A stretch of DNA of 64,000 nt from Siphonodentalium dalli (GCA_032622095.1 CP136061.1:53393762-53457761), one strand, 5' to 3'; positions 27,120 to 38,403 are shown, numbered from the stretch's first letter. Notes: generated by a model not told the origin, from the sequence alone. Made by a program: numbers and translations.

Positions 27120-27480
27120 TGAAGGGTGTTGTGTGGTTGTCCCAAATACACTCTTTCCACACAAACCACCCCGAATCAAAATGGCCGCCTTCCAGAATGA
27201 TTCAAATATGGGACCCAATCCATGCCATTTATCGCCCTCCCCTGACCGATTTAGATCAAACAAAGGGTGTTGTAGGATGGCACACAAGGAACCATAAACA
27301 CACGTTGCACACAACCCACCTCGATCCAAAATGGCCAACCCCCAGAGGGGTTCAAATAGGAGACCCGTGCCATTTCTAGGCCCTTGACCGATTTGGAGCC
27401 CTCTGGACGCCGCCCATTTTGGATCGAGGCGGGATGCGTTGGGTGTAAGTTTAGAGCGTATGGGGGCCACCAACAAACAA
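27120..27480. repeat. ~140-bp tandem repeat with an inverted partial unit
   Basis: AAGGGTGTTGT recurs at 27123 and 27263, and each copy is followed by ACCC(A/C)CC(T/C)CGAATC- or CGATCC-AAAATGGCC and then CCTGACCGATTT or CTTGACCGATTT. A third, inverted piece (CCATTTTGGATCGAGG) lies at 27413-27428. ORFs of up to 132 codons on both strands are by-products of the symmetry. Confidence 0.65.
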
Positions 27481-27499
27481 ACACCCGTTTGTTTGTTCC
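27468..27499. repeat. Perfect short hairpin
   Basis: AACAAACAAAC and GTTTGTTTGTT form an uninterrupted 11-bp stem around a four-base loop. It borders the tandem repeat on its left and may be part of that element's end. Confidence 0.6.
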
Positions 27500-28439
27500 A
27501 ACCCTGGTCAGATTCACTAAGTATGCTATGACACTTAATCTCCTGTTACTAGATATCTATTACTATTATTACTCTACTATTATTTCTTGATCTACATGTA
27601 GAATTATGTAGATACTAAATGACATACAGTCATTATCGGGTTTAAAACCTATATTCGACCAAAAGTGCAGAAATCTTTCGAATAAATCTCATGTATAGAA
27701 TCGTAACAGTCGTGATTGGCTTGAAGTAGAACCGTAACACACGCGTTGTGATTATGAGGCTAAATTGTAGTGCTCCAAATTATCAACCATTATCGGGATA
27801 TTTTCTCAGAAGAATAACACAGTTAATACTTTAAACTCAGTGTTTGGTCCACACTATATGTGCCCCCAAACACAAATGAATTATGTTTACATGGCTTGAT
27901 TTTCAGTGATTACATGTTGATAATTACACGATAACTCTATATTTCGGAGTTAATTGTGATCTAAAGTTAAGTGTTCGGTAAAACGGCATTTCTGCAGTCT
28001 ATGTTCAATCAGGAATGTTGCATGCATTCAAGATATATATAATTCTGCGTGATTTTGTCCCGAAATGTTTTATTTTTTGTCATAAGAGACCGCAAAATAT
28101 TCCAGAACCACCACAAATCAGGCTCCGAATTAGTTATTTCGTGGCCACGAAAAAAAAAACCAATTCGAGAATATCTGAGTTGGAATTAATCTCCAGTGCG
28201 GGAAAGTTATTGTTTGCCCGATCAAAGACACAGCCACGCTAAGCTCAAGAGCAGAAGCCATAGATAGACAAGGCCTCGAGATAATAATGAAATAACCAAC
28301 AAAGCTCCTGTTTGTTATGCATTCCATCAGCGTATGGTAATTTATATGTGGAGTTATCTTCGCAATCGCCGGTTCGGCCTCTAATAGCATGGATAAGTGA
28401 CCGGATATGAGACATATATGATCCGATCCGATTCCAGAC
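27500..28439. other. Low-copy DNA
   Basis: Only short ORFs are present (75 codons plus at 28015, 103 codons minus ending at 28130). Neither shows a recognisable domain, and neither has matched splice signals that I could find. Confidence 0.4.
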
Positions 28440-28870
28440 ATCTATATCTAGACTAGATATTTTTGAATAAAATATAGATACAACTGATTATTGTGTATGT
28501 TATTTGTCTATAGAGCCATGATAATGTGTTTTTTTTTCGATCGTACCATCGTTATGAAATATACAGTCAAATTGAGAAATAAATGAGGGTGCGAACAGGA
28601 TACATGATTGAGGGTGCGAACAAGATATAGTTCTCCTTCTTGGAACGTTTTCGCGCGGATTTATGTTCTATCAATAGCCCATAAAAATGTCCCATGGGTG
28701 TGATAAGAAATTCTAAATAAATTATGTATTTAATTGATAGAATCTTTTCCGGACAGGTGTCCTCGATTCACATTTATTATTCTATATCACAGAAAATATA
28801 TAACACTTTCTGGGAAGAGATAGACCTTCTTTAATCGACACAAGAGTATATCTTTGGTCAGTCATTATTT
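28440..28870. repeat. Dispersed duplicate, copy 2 (related to 20217-21180)
   Basis: This stretch is collinear with 20228-20420 and 20970-21130 (GAATAAAATATAGATACAAC, TGAGGGTGCGAACA, CTTTTCCGGACAGGTGTCCTC). It lacks the ~540 bases found only in the other copy and has an internal duplication of the GAGGGTGCGAACA segment at 28587-28624. Confidence 0.65.
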
Positions 28871-29239
28871 GGTGGGAGATTCTGGATTCAGAATCCTAAA
28901 CCTATTACGGGGCGGGGCTAAATCGAGATTACACGGATTCTAGGTCAGGTTTTGAAATCCACGTGGTCTCCGATACTATGTTTAATGTTCTCCCAGCGTC
29001 AAACATGGCTCATGTATTTGACACAAGTATCATGTGTATCTTATATTTATAAAGTTCATGTTTGTTGTGAAAGTTGTGCTTTGCTTCTATGTGTATATAC
29101 ATGGCACTTGATTAGCTGCCAATCCGACTTAATCGCATTTGTTTCAAGTTAAGGTGTGTTTTTTGTTGAGGGCAAGCATTTCTAACAGCTCTAGGTCTCC
29201 TGAATCAAATTCCGAAGACGTTGTGGAAACACGAAACTT

Positions 29240-29905
29240 GTCAGTTGTACAGGGACGTGGCGACAGGGGTTGGTTGCGGATGTATCGACCCCCCCCCCCG
29301 AACTTTGGTACAATTGTCTTAGCTGTACATTCATTCATACGTGAGGCAAATCAGGATTCTTTTGACTAACTGTTCCAAATAATGATATATACGTACAAGT
29401 CAGCAAACGCAACAAACAAACCCGATTTTAAATAAATACATATTTACAAACTTATGACTAACTCGGGGAGGGGGCGACCGGTGGATCTATATATATATAT
29501 AACTTGTTTTGGTAGTCATGTTGCTTTGCCATTACTAATTATATATTTGTCAGTATAATAACCTATGGGAGGGGGGTACCCTTAAGTGAATCAGCACTTG
29601 TCCTCCAATCCCATTGTATGTATAAACAAATGTAAGTGTTATATATCATGTGTTATCAATATTTGACAAATATTTTAATAAATATGTCTAAACTAAACAT
29701 TTTTTTTCAACCAGTAAAAGTTGGTAATTTTCCAATCTTAGGGTGTGTAAGGTTGGATATTTCCAAGGGGGTGCAAACAAATGGAATTCTGCGAACCTGT
29801 GACTGTGAGATTGATGTTTGGTTCAAGGGGGGTGCAGTTGGTCGGAAATTTGAGGAAACCTCCAGCCACGTCCCTAGAACTTGTACAAGTGGGTATACTT
29901 AATCA
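29240..29905. repeat. Imperfect inverted repeat (possible foldback relic)
   Basis: AACTTGTCAGTTGTACAGGG followed by ACGTGGCGACAGG at 29237-29270 is roughly the complement of CCTCCAGCCACGTCCCTAG with AACTTGTACAAGT at 29859-29892. Poly-C (29289) and GGGGGG (29827) also oppose one another. The arms are diverged and the inner 500 bases look unique. Confidence 0.4.
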
Positions 29906-30099
29906 ATAAATTGACTGACATTTCCACTATATAGTCCTGAGATCCTAGAATAAGCTTTACATTTGTGTTTGTGCGATTGTGAGATGCAGTTCACGTGCGA
30001 TCACAAGACCACAACATTAACTTCATGGGCAAAGCTTTATTTTCCAACTAATTGGTGCGTAAGCAAGCTTAGTGGTGTGGTATTTTTACACACAGTATA

Positions 30100-30623
30100 T
30101 CTCATATATATTTTGAAGACCTCTGTCTGTCTGTATGTCCTTTATAGAATCGAAAACGGGTTGACCGATCGAGACCAAACTTCCCATCTAAAGGTAAAAT
30201 CCCACGGGAATCGTCGACGTCGCATTTTGGACAAGCTCTGAGCACCGATTATCCACTCCCAATCATCAAAATCACCGCAAACGCCACTTCGGGGGTTAAG
30301 GCATTAACGATCTTTATATTGACCATATTCGGAGGTGTTAAGGATTAACGCTCATCAACCAGGCGGTCGTCGTTGTCGTATTGGCGAGCCCGTGCGACAC
30401 CCGTGCAGCGCATGCGCAGACGAGATCTCGGAAACGGGTGGAGCTATCGACTTGAAATTTGCTATGTGAATGTATCTTGCCCCGGATACGAATTTTATCG
30501 GGTCGCCGAGCCCGTGCGACACCAGCTTCGCGCATGCGCAGACCAGATCTCGGAAACGGGTGGAGCTATCGACTTGAAATTTGGTTTTTGAATAGCCCGG
30601 ACAACGTCGGGCTCATCGGCTAG
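30100..30623 (+). mobile_element. Helitron-like element, type A (E1)
   Basis: The left end is TCTCATATATATTTTGAAG with a (TCTG)n-like run just inside; the right end is a stem-loop at 30595-30612 (GCCC, bulged G, GAC, loop AAC, GTC, GGGC) followed by TCATCGG and CTAG (30620-30623). A 5' TC, a 3' hairpin about ten bases before CTAG, and insertion between A and T are the defining features of Helitrons. The interior holds two 122-bp repeats centred on GCGCATGCGC (30408 and 30530). There is no Rep/helicase coding region, so it is non-autonomous. The left border is confirmed by the uninterrupted paralogous site at 21426/21427. Confidence 0.85.
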
Positions 30624-32115
30624 TCTATTATATATTTTGGAAGATCTGTTTGTTTGTGTGTTTGTTTGTGTGTAATCGATGGACTCGAAAATGGCCCAGC
30701 CGATTTCGATTAAACTTGGTATGTGGGGGTATTTTCGGGTCAGGACCAACATAGGCCTATTAATTTGTCCGTGCGAGGTCAACTTTTCACGTGCCGAGGT
30801 CAAATCTGTTTTTACGCCGTTTTGCGCTAATATATTTCAGTTCGGTGCTTACAAATCGATTCGAAACAGCGCGAATAATAACATGCCAGTCATAATAATG
30901 ACACTATGAGAATCTTTCGTGTTTCCTCTTTCCAACGATATATAATATGTATGTATCCGTTTTAGTTATCTGCCTCAATTATTAAGAAGAAGTGGTACGA
31001 TCTTCTATCAGGGTAAAAACAATGCGTAACTTCTATGACGTCGTTAGAGGTCATAAAGTTAGATCACGTTAACTCTTAACAGGCCGATGCATTTGACTGT
31101 TTCAGACGTCTTGGCAATATCTCGGGCACCGATGGTAATTTATCTTTACGTTGAAACTTGAGGCGCGTTTATATACTTCAGTGGAAATCAAATTGGGTTA
31201 AACTGGCGGATTTTTACGGACGAAATTTGATGCATAGGGTATCTCGGTATCCGCTGGGCCGATTTCCCGGTATCCGCTGGGCCGATTTCCACCATTTTTG
31301 GCTGAGCCAATTTCGATGAAACTTGGTATGTGGGGGTATTTTCGGGCCACGAGTAACATAGGCCTATTAATTTGTCCGCGCGAGGTCAACTTCTCACGTG
31401 CCGAGGTCAAATCTGTTTTTACGCTGTGTTACAGGACTTTCATTTGAGTTCGGTGCTTACAAATCGATTCGAAACAGCGCGAATAATAACATGCCAGTCA
31501 TAATAATGACACTATGAGAATCTTTCGTGTTTCCTCTTTCCAACGATATATAATATGTATGTATCCGTTTTAGTTATCTGCCTCAATTATTAAGAAGAAG
31601 TGGTACGATCTTCTATCAGGGTAAAAACAATGCGTAACTTCTATGACGTCGTTAGAGGTCATACAGTTAGATCACGTTAACTCTTGACCGGCCGATGCAT
31701 TTGACTGTTTCAGACGGTAATTTATCTTTACGTTGAAACTTGATAATTAATGAGCGTGTGTATATGAGGCGCGTTTATATACTTCAGTGGAAATCAAATC
31801 GGGTTAAACTGGCGGATTTTTACGGACGAAATTTGATGCATAGGGTATCTCGGTATCCGCTGGGCCGATTTCCCGGTATCCGCTGGGCCGATTTCCACCA
31901 TTTTTGGGGTGTTGGTCCACCTGACCTTGACCATCAAAGTGGTCAATTCAAGGTCAAATCGGGTAAAACCGGATGGATTTCGACGGGTACTTTTGTCGGG
32001 TACTTTTGTTCGGGCACTGTGTTTTGGACGGGTCAAATCGTGACCCCACTTGACCTTGGCCTTCAAAATAGACAATTCAAGGTCAAAGCCCGGACGAAGT
32101 CGGGTCACCTTCTAG
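30624..32115 (+). mobile_element. Helitron-like element, type B (E2), joined to E1
   Basis: It starts TCTATTATATATTTTGG immediately after the CTAG of E1 and ends with the stem-loop CCCGGACGAAGTCGGG (32089-32104), then TCACCTT and CTAG (32112-32115), with T following. Inside is a tandem duplication of about 607 bases: for example ACAAATCGATTCGAAACAGC at 30851 and 31459, and GTGGAAATCA at 31181 and 31787. The 177-codon ORF at 31740-32273 runs across the element's right end into the flank, so it is not a genuine gene. No transposase is present. Confidence 0.85.
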
Positions 32116-33300
32116 TAGTATATATATACAAACAATATTATATTAGCATAGCAAATGGGGGGGGGGGGGAAGTAACAAAACTGAATTCCGCTAGATCACA
32201 GCCGTATTGTAGGAGTTCGAGCAGATTTAAATCTAGAAAGTGTATATCGCATGCGTATGAGTTTGGATCGTAACTACATTCACTAAGTCATGCTCCTTTT
32301 CGTCCTTAAGACATGTTAATGTCAACAAGACTTGCTTTTCTGACGGCAGCATGCACACGCAGGCAGTCGGGTATAGTCTTAATGGAATTTATTGACATTG
32401 CCACCTCATATATACTGTGTGCACATCGAAGGTGGCATCTGCCCCACGTAAATAGTCGGTTAATACGGAACTGGGGATAATTTGTGTGGTCAAATGAGAG
32501 CTGTATTCAATAGAAGAACATAAATTTGAAACACGATTGGAACGCGGTTGGTAAGAGCTATGGAGTTATACGCATGTCTACATAACAGTTATATCCTTAA
32601 GCGTACGTGCACTCCTTTACAGAGAATTCGGAAAATCCTATATACACCCCGAAAACCTGGGGATTTCCCCATATCCACATAGCCCATCGTGTGTAAAAAG
32701 TGAAACGCGTTTTAGCCTATTGGAAGCGCATGGGTGTAAACTGTGATCTCGTGTGGCTTACTGACTTGACACAACGTGACGCATATAAGTTGCATGAACC
32801 GCACTTACTCCCGTCAACATGCAAGCTGTTTTTATTAATATTTGTATTTGTGCAATATACTATATGTTATTGTTCTGGAACTGTTGACTGACAGTTTTAG
32901 AACACATGTATGTAAACCTATTTCTAATGGCTTGTCTCGACGGCAAATGAGAATCCCGTAAACATTGCCGGTATTGGTCATATGTGTTAATTGTTCAAAT
33001 CCACGAACATTAGTGACTAATGGAATTGTTGTTTAACTAGTCGTGATTGAATAATTGCCAAAAACATCTTGTCTGTGACACGGCTGGGCAGCATAACGAA
33101 TAGCAATTATTTAGTGATGAGACGAGGCGCATTGATCTTTTGAACCACACGAATTGAAAGCTGATCAATCCTGTGCGTTTAGCAACGCACACCTAACCTT
33201 CAATTATACATTTTGGCGCGATCGAACAGTCAGTCTGCCAATTCTTCCGCCGTTTTGGCCACTGTTTATATCGACAGAGTATACAGCCCTATATAACTAC

Positions 33301-33794
33301 GTACCGAGGTTCTTATATTAAGAGCAATTATTCAAAACCCGAGCAGACATTCGAGTTAGACTTGAATTGACTTCCGATGAGAGAATATTTAAGCGAGTCT
33401 ATCGATAGTAGCTAACGATCATTCCTCAAAAAAATGACCCGTTCATGGGAGGTTTTACGTTCCAACGATTGCGTTCGATCGTAGATAATTGCACTTTCTC
33501 GAGTTTGAGGATCATACTATTCAACCGTTTAGTGGGCTTATCTTAAATGGGGCAAATTGTTGTTGTTGTTGTTGGCAAAAATTCCTGGATGTGAAGATAT
33601 ACAACATCTTTACAATGTGTGAACACCAAACGAGATAGCATCAAAGTGGTTATGAAAAGAACATGAATGAAACATCGGAATTGTCGTGCACGTATATATA
33701 CCACCGATGATTAGCAGCACACTAATTGAGATGTTTATCAACATCTACATCTACATATACAGTATACCCCATGCCCTCAATGAACTGAGGATTA
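33301..33794. other. Low-copy DNA with a short GTT microsatellite
   Basis: A (GTT)n run lies near 33559-33574 and GTAGAT-like hexamers occur at about 33743-33757. The latter probably form the 3' tail of the LINE remnant on the minus strand. Confidence 0.45.
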
Positions 33795-34193
33795 TTAGGG
33801 GTCGCATGAATAAAAGATATTTACATGGGTAAAAATGTTGTTTTGTTTGTTTATTATAAAAATAAGAGCATTATAATTTTTTGTACCTTTCTTTTGGCAC
33901 TCTGGTGATCGGGCTGGTGGTGGTTTTGTGGAGGATCCCTGCTTGCCTTTACCGGGTTCATAGAAATGACTCTGGAGGGCATCCTGAAACATTGATGCGT
34001 CCTGGTTATGAGCAGTGTCGGTTGGGATTTTGTTCCAGAGAGAAATGATTCGAGGATGGAAGGAAGTGCTGAGGTATTTTGGTCGATATAATGGGCGGGG
34101 TAGTTTGTGGTCTCGTGTGGGTGTAAGAGGAGCAGAGTCAGTGATGTTTACATGGTTATATCGGATTTTATGGAAGAGAAGTCTCTTCTTCTG
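33795..34193 (-). pseudogene. C-terminal remnant of a non-LTR (LINE) reverse transcriptase polyprotein
   Basis: Reading the minus strand from 34193, one frame stays open to the stop at 33795. It contains the segment TPTRDHKLPRPLYR and then STSFHPRIISLWNKIPTD, followed by a QDASMFQDALQSHF segment. The pattern aromatic-P-R-x-I-x-x-W-N-x-(L/I)-P followed by an F-x-x-x-L helix is the typical extreme C-terminus of LINE reverse transcriptases of the CR1/Jockey type. The RT catalytic domain and endonuclease are absent: a TAG at 34196-34194 and unrelated DNA lie upstream. This is a 5'-truncated dead copy. A repetitive GTAGAT-type tail beyond the stop fits a LINE 3' end. Alternative starts inside the frame are not meaningful. 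Confidence 0.75.
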
Positions 34194-34285
34194 CTAAGAG
34201 TAGGCCATTTGAGAATTAGAGCGCATGGTAAACACACCAATTCAAGATTTTATGGAAGTACCGATATACCTTCCTCCTGATTAAT

Positions 34286-34498
34286 TTAACCCTTTCAGTG
34301 TCAAGTCCGATTTTTGTATCAACCCATATTTCCTTGATCGTTTTTCAAATTTATTGATTATAATAATGTGATACATTGATGTAAAGAGCTCAGAGCTCTT
34401 TCCATCAATGCATCACATTATTTAATCAATACATTTGAAAAATGATCAAGTAAATATGAGTTGAGAAAAAAAATCGGACTTGGCACTGAAAGGGTTAA
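34286..34498. mobile_element. TTAA-flanked palindromic MITE, piggyBac-like (copy 2, full length)
   Basis: The element at 34290-34494 is bounded by TTAA and starts CCCTTTCAGTGTCAAG, ending in the near-complement. Its two halves are complementary almost throughout (ATTATAATAATGTGATACAT against ATG(C)ATCACATTATTTAAT, and AAGAGCTC beside AGAGCTCTT at the centre), so the 205-base element can fold into a single hairpin. It is the complete version of copy 1 at 19016. Confidence 0.85.
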
Positions 34499-34554
34499 AC
34501 ACGTGTTTTAACGACGGGAGCTTGGCTGGTGGTGCAGCATTAAAAATCCTGTGC

Positions 34555-34700
34555 TCTTAAATACATTCTCTTATATATGCATCGCATATATAAGTGAATA
34601 TACACAAGGTAAATATTGTTAGCCCAATCTATTCTCTTATACATATATATGCTAGGCTCCATATGGGAGACTCGCTTACTCTATATAAGAGAATGCATTG
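34555..34700. repeat. Degenerate copy of the CATTCTCTTATATATGCG hairpin module
   Basis: TACATTCTCTTATATATGC at 34561-34579 and TATATAAGAGAATGCATTGG at 34681-34700, followed by CACAGGG, are the two ends of the module seen intact at 40488, 40621 and 46384. The middle is rearranged and expanded. Confidence 0.65.
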
Positions 34701-34707
34701 GCACAGG

Positions 34708-35446
34708 GTTTTCGCAAAAGTATAGGAAAATCCGGTGATGGAGGGTTAAAGTCTGGTGAATGATGGAGCCAAGTTAGCCCAACTTGTTTGTAACTGTAAA
34801 CTGCGATGTTTTTACGAAACCTCTCTGGAGAAAAAAAAATCATACTTACAGAAGTTACGAAGATGTTGAGCTCATTGGGTCACACCAGCCACAAGACTTC
34901 AGTCAATTGCTCAACCGCGAAGAAGGCATACAACGGTTTCGATGAAACCCGAAATCGAAGAATTTTGACTCTGGCATGCTGACATGTGTAAGGTTGTATT
35001 AATCGTATTTTTCGGAAGTACAATTTGGAAAATCGAATGCTGGTCGGTGTGCGGGAACCAAACGTCTTTGGTTTGAGAGTTTATGGAGCAGTGCCTTCCT
35101 CGTGACCAGAGCCGTGGCTAGAGGTATCGGTGGGGGATGGGGTGTCCGCTGTTTACCATATATCTGCAGGACAAGCTGTTCTACCACCTGGAGTGTATAA
35201 TTGTCACCGCATAGACCACAGCGTTGATATTGTTGATACTTCGATGGATTGGTGTTTATTTTTTATTTTAGATTTTTTTTTTTTTTTTCTGACTTAGTGA
35301 AACATAGTTGACATCTTGTGAAGATGCAATGTCTTTCTCGAAGTCACGATGTGCATCTTGTTATAATCACTGGTAATTGTGATGAAATGCATCCACGGAT
35401 AATCTGGGTGACTTCGATATCAGTTGCCACTTTGGTTATATCGATA
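34708..35446. other. Low-copy DNA
   Basis: The only ORF (62 codons, minus, 34999-35187) has a Pro-rich stretch but no recognisable domain. A poly-T tract lies at 35272-35289. Nothing else is supported. Confidence 0.4.
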
Positions 35447-35460
35447 TCTATATTTGCGAA

Positions 35461-35491
<31 letters not shown>

Positions 35492-38403
35492 GTTCTATAG
35501 AAATTCACAGGTGATCACCTAGATGGCATAAAAAGGTCTAATAGGGGTCACTTTTTACGAGAAAGATAATGGCGAGGGTTAGAATTTTCTAAAGTGACGC
35601 CGTTGTTGTCAGGGGCAGAAAAGGGGGAGGGGCAGAAAAAATGTCGCAGTTTGCCACCAAACTTATATATAATCATCCCCATAATATAAGGAATCTAATG
35701 GTGTGGTTTAAATATATCAAAAGTCGCGCCGTTCGCGTCAGGGGTGCCCGGAAGGGGAGAGGGGCACCAAAATTGATCAAAATAATTTTAGCGCCGAATT
35801 CCACCAAATTGATAAACATTCTTCTTAGATCTTCTCCATAATAAAATGAATCTTATTGTGCGATTTAAAGACGCCAAATTGGTGTCGTTGGGATCAGATA
35901 TTTGGGGGGGGGGGATGGTGGGTACTATTTTGACAAGAATTGGTTTAGTCGCTGATTGCAGCGAAACTTATACAAATTCATCCCCATGGTATGAGGTGTC
36001 TAATGGCGTGGCTTAAAGCTGTCAAAAGTGGCGTCATTCGAGTCAGGGGATTGATACACAATATTTTTAGCGCTAATTTCCACCAAATTGATACACATTC
36101 TTATCCATGATATGAGGAATCTAATCGTGTGATTTTAAAGACGTCATATTGGTGCTGCTTTGGTGAGAGATGGGGGTGGGGTGGGCACTAAATTTGATAA
36201 AAAATTGTTTAGTCGTGGATTAGCACCAAACTTACAAATAATAAGCTCCGTGATATCAGGAGTCTAAGTATGTGGTTTAAAGAAGTCAAACGTGGGGCCA
36301 TTCGAGTCAGGAGTGCCCAGAGGGTGAGAGGGACACAAACATTGATAAACAATATGCTTAGCGCCGATTTCCACCTGATTGATACAATTTCTTCTCAGTG
36401 ATACGAATAATCTAATCGTGTGGTTTAAATGCGCCAAATTGGTGCCTTTTGGGTGAGAGATATGCAATGGTCGCCATAAATTTGATACGAATTTGTATAC
36501 TCGCCAATTTTCATAAATTTTATATATATTCATCTCTATAATGAGTCTAAGTATGTGGTTTAATGATGTCAAAAGTGGCGCCGCTTGAGTCCGAAATAGG
36601 GACGGGAGGGTCACCAAAAACTTATAAAAATATGTTTAGTGCCAATTACCATCAAACTCATACACGTTCTTCTCCAATGATACAATGAATCAAATATTTG
36701 CGAATATCTGTCTGTGTTATATATATAACTTTAAGGGTACAGTCGAGATGGCACCAAGGCGGTCTAACAGGGTAACGTTTTACGAGTAAGATAATGGTGG
36801 GGGTTAAAATGTTCTAAAGTGACATTGTTGGTGTCAGGGGAGGGGCTATTGTTAGCACAGATTTCGACCAAATTGATGTATTATTCTTCTCCGTGATACG
36901 AGGAATATAAACGTGTGATTTAAAGACGCGAAAGTGGTGCCGTTTGGGTGAGAGATGGGGGGGGGGGGGGGGTAATAACTATGATACGAATTTGTTTAGT
37001 TGCCTATTACCACCAAACTTATATATAATCATCTCCTTTATATAATGCATGCGTGAGTCTAATAGACGTGGTTTAAATATGACAAAGGTGGCGCGGTTCA
37101 AGTCATGAATGAGGGGAGTTGCACAAAAGTTGATACAAATATATTTAGCACTGATTCTACCAAATTCATGCACGTTCTTCTCTAATGATATGCTGAATTA
37201 AATCACATTTTGGGTCGTTTGGGTCATGGATGGCGAGAGGAGATTCACTAGCATTTATAAGATTGTTCAATTCGCCAATTGTTCAATATCCAACAAAGTT
37301 ATATGTAGTCATATCCCAGACCATCTCCATGTCGTTCTAATGAGTTTTTGGCATTCCAATTTCACAATCTTGAAAAATGGTGACCGAATTAAGTCACTTG
37401 ATCAATTATATCTTCTCAACTGTTATATTTATATGGGGATGGAAATCAGGGCATTCCTATAACGATCTAGCAACACAGATACACAGAAGAAAGAATTAAA
37501 AGTATATTTATATCAATCTATTTAAGAGATACATATATTCATTCAAACTGAGGGACCTTGAATCGTCAGAGGATTGCATATTATAATGGCTCATGTATAT
37601 ATTATAACACGATTGAGTCTGTCCCATTCAATATAGTTTCCACAAAAAAGGTTAGAATTGCCAAGTGATATGGAAATGTAGAGCAGGCCTGTTAAAAAAT
37701 AGTGGTCACAGTGTGCAGTCAAATATGGTTACTTCTGAGATAAAGGAAAACGCAGTCCGTAGCACATGACTTTTCAGGATCCTCCAATATTGACATCTGA
37801 AATAGGTATATCTGCCCGATTAAGAGGATTTCTTTCATATTTTAGAACAGACTCATCGCCTAACATAAACAACTCAAAATCTCACCGTGTCGGGCACATG
37901 TAGCTGCTATACGTGCATAACATCAATTCTTTTAAACTGAAAATGATTAGCCAGTATATAGCACCAGAACAGAGGAGCACCTGGACATATATTTAAAACA
38001 TCTGTATCTTCATGAAGATATGATAAACTAGATTGATTGAATGATTGATACATCTCTGTGTAAAACACAATTGTCATCTTTTATTTTTTCGAACTAATGT
38101 GTTTATGATGTTCATGTTTCATGCTATAACGTCTGAAGTATACGCAGTTGTAAATAAATAAATACTTCTTTATGGGACGGATTTAAACGCGATAAACAAA
38201 ATGATAATCGCTTCGACCTGACAAGGTGATCCACTACTTATATTCCATGTGTAAGAATCATGTTTTGTGATGCCATTTGGATATACAATTTTAGAGAATA
38301 CGTGTAGCACGTTGAGAGCAAGAGTATATTCTCTATTCCCACCAAATATCCACAGAGGGTTTCACATCACTTTAACCTGGGCAACGCCGGGTAACCCTGC
38401 TAG
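35447..38403 (+). mobile_element. Large Helitron-like element (E7)
   Basis: The left end is A then TCTATATTTGCGAATG, leading into a (TCTG)n run (35463-35490). The right end has a stem-loop at 38376-38391 (CCTGGGCAACGCCGGG, with a bulged G as in the smaller elements), then TAACCCTG and CTAG (38400-38403) followed by T. The A^T flanks fit Helitron targeting. The left half (35447-37200) is a tandem array and the right half (37200-38375) looks unique. It has no transposase ORF, so it is non-autonomous. There is no uninterrupted control site here, so borders rest on the terminal motifs. Confidence 0.65.
35600..37200. repeat. ~280-bp degenerate tandem array inside E7
   Basis: Segments such as TTAGCGCCGA(A/T)TTCCACC recur near 35787, 36068, 36357 and 36633. 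Between them a second half-unit containing GTGTGGTTTAAA and GAGTCAGG(G/A)GTGCCC alternates, so the unit is a dimer of ~140-bp halves. The head of the element (TTTGCGAATxTCTGTCTG, then a GATGGCA segment) recurs at 36690-36800. G-rich runs (35908-35918, 36958-36971) fall at equivalent points. Confidence 0.7.

Larger units (their letters stand above)
30045..33300. repeat. Dispersed duplicate, copy 2, split by E1+E2
   Basis: The flanks 30045-30099 and 32116-33300 together correspond to 21395-22440. Differences from copy 1 include about 50 extra bases near 32262-32310 and about 120 extra bases at 33064-33184. The 60-base run at 33004-33063 is identical to 22272-22331 although the surrounding sequence is clearly diverged. 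Confidence 0.8.

Noticed and set aside
32700-32891. 63-codon ORF starting MKRVLAYWKRMG in the duplicated segment
   Set aside because: The homologous stretch near 22010-22150 has stops and shifts in that frame, so it has not been maintained as coding.
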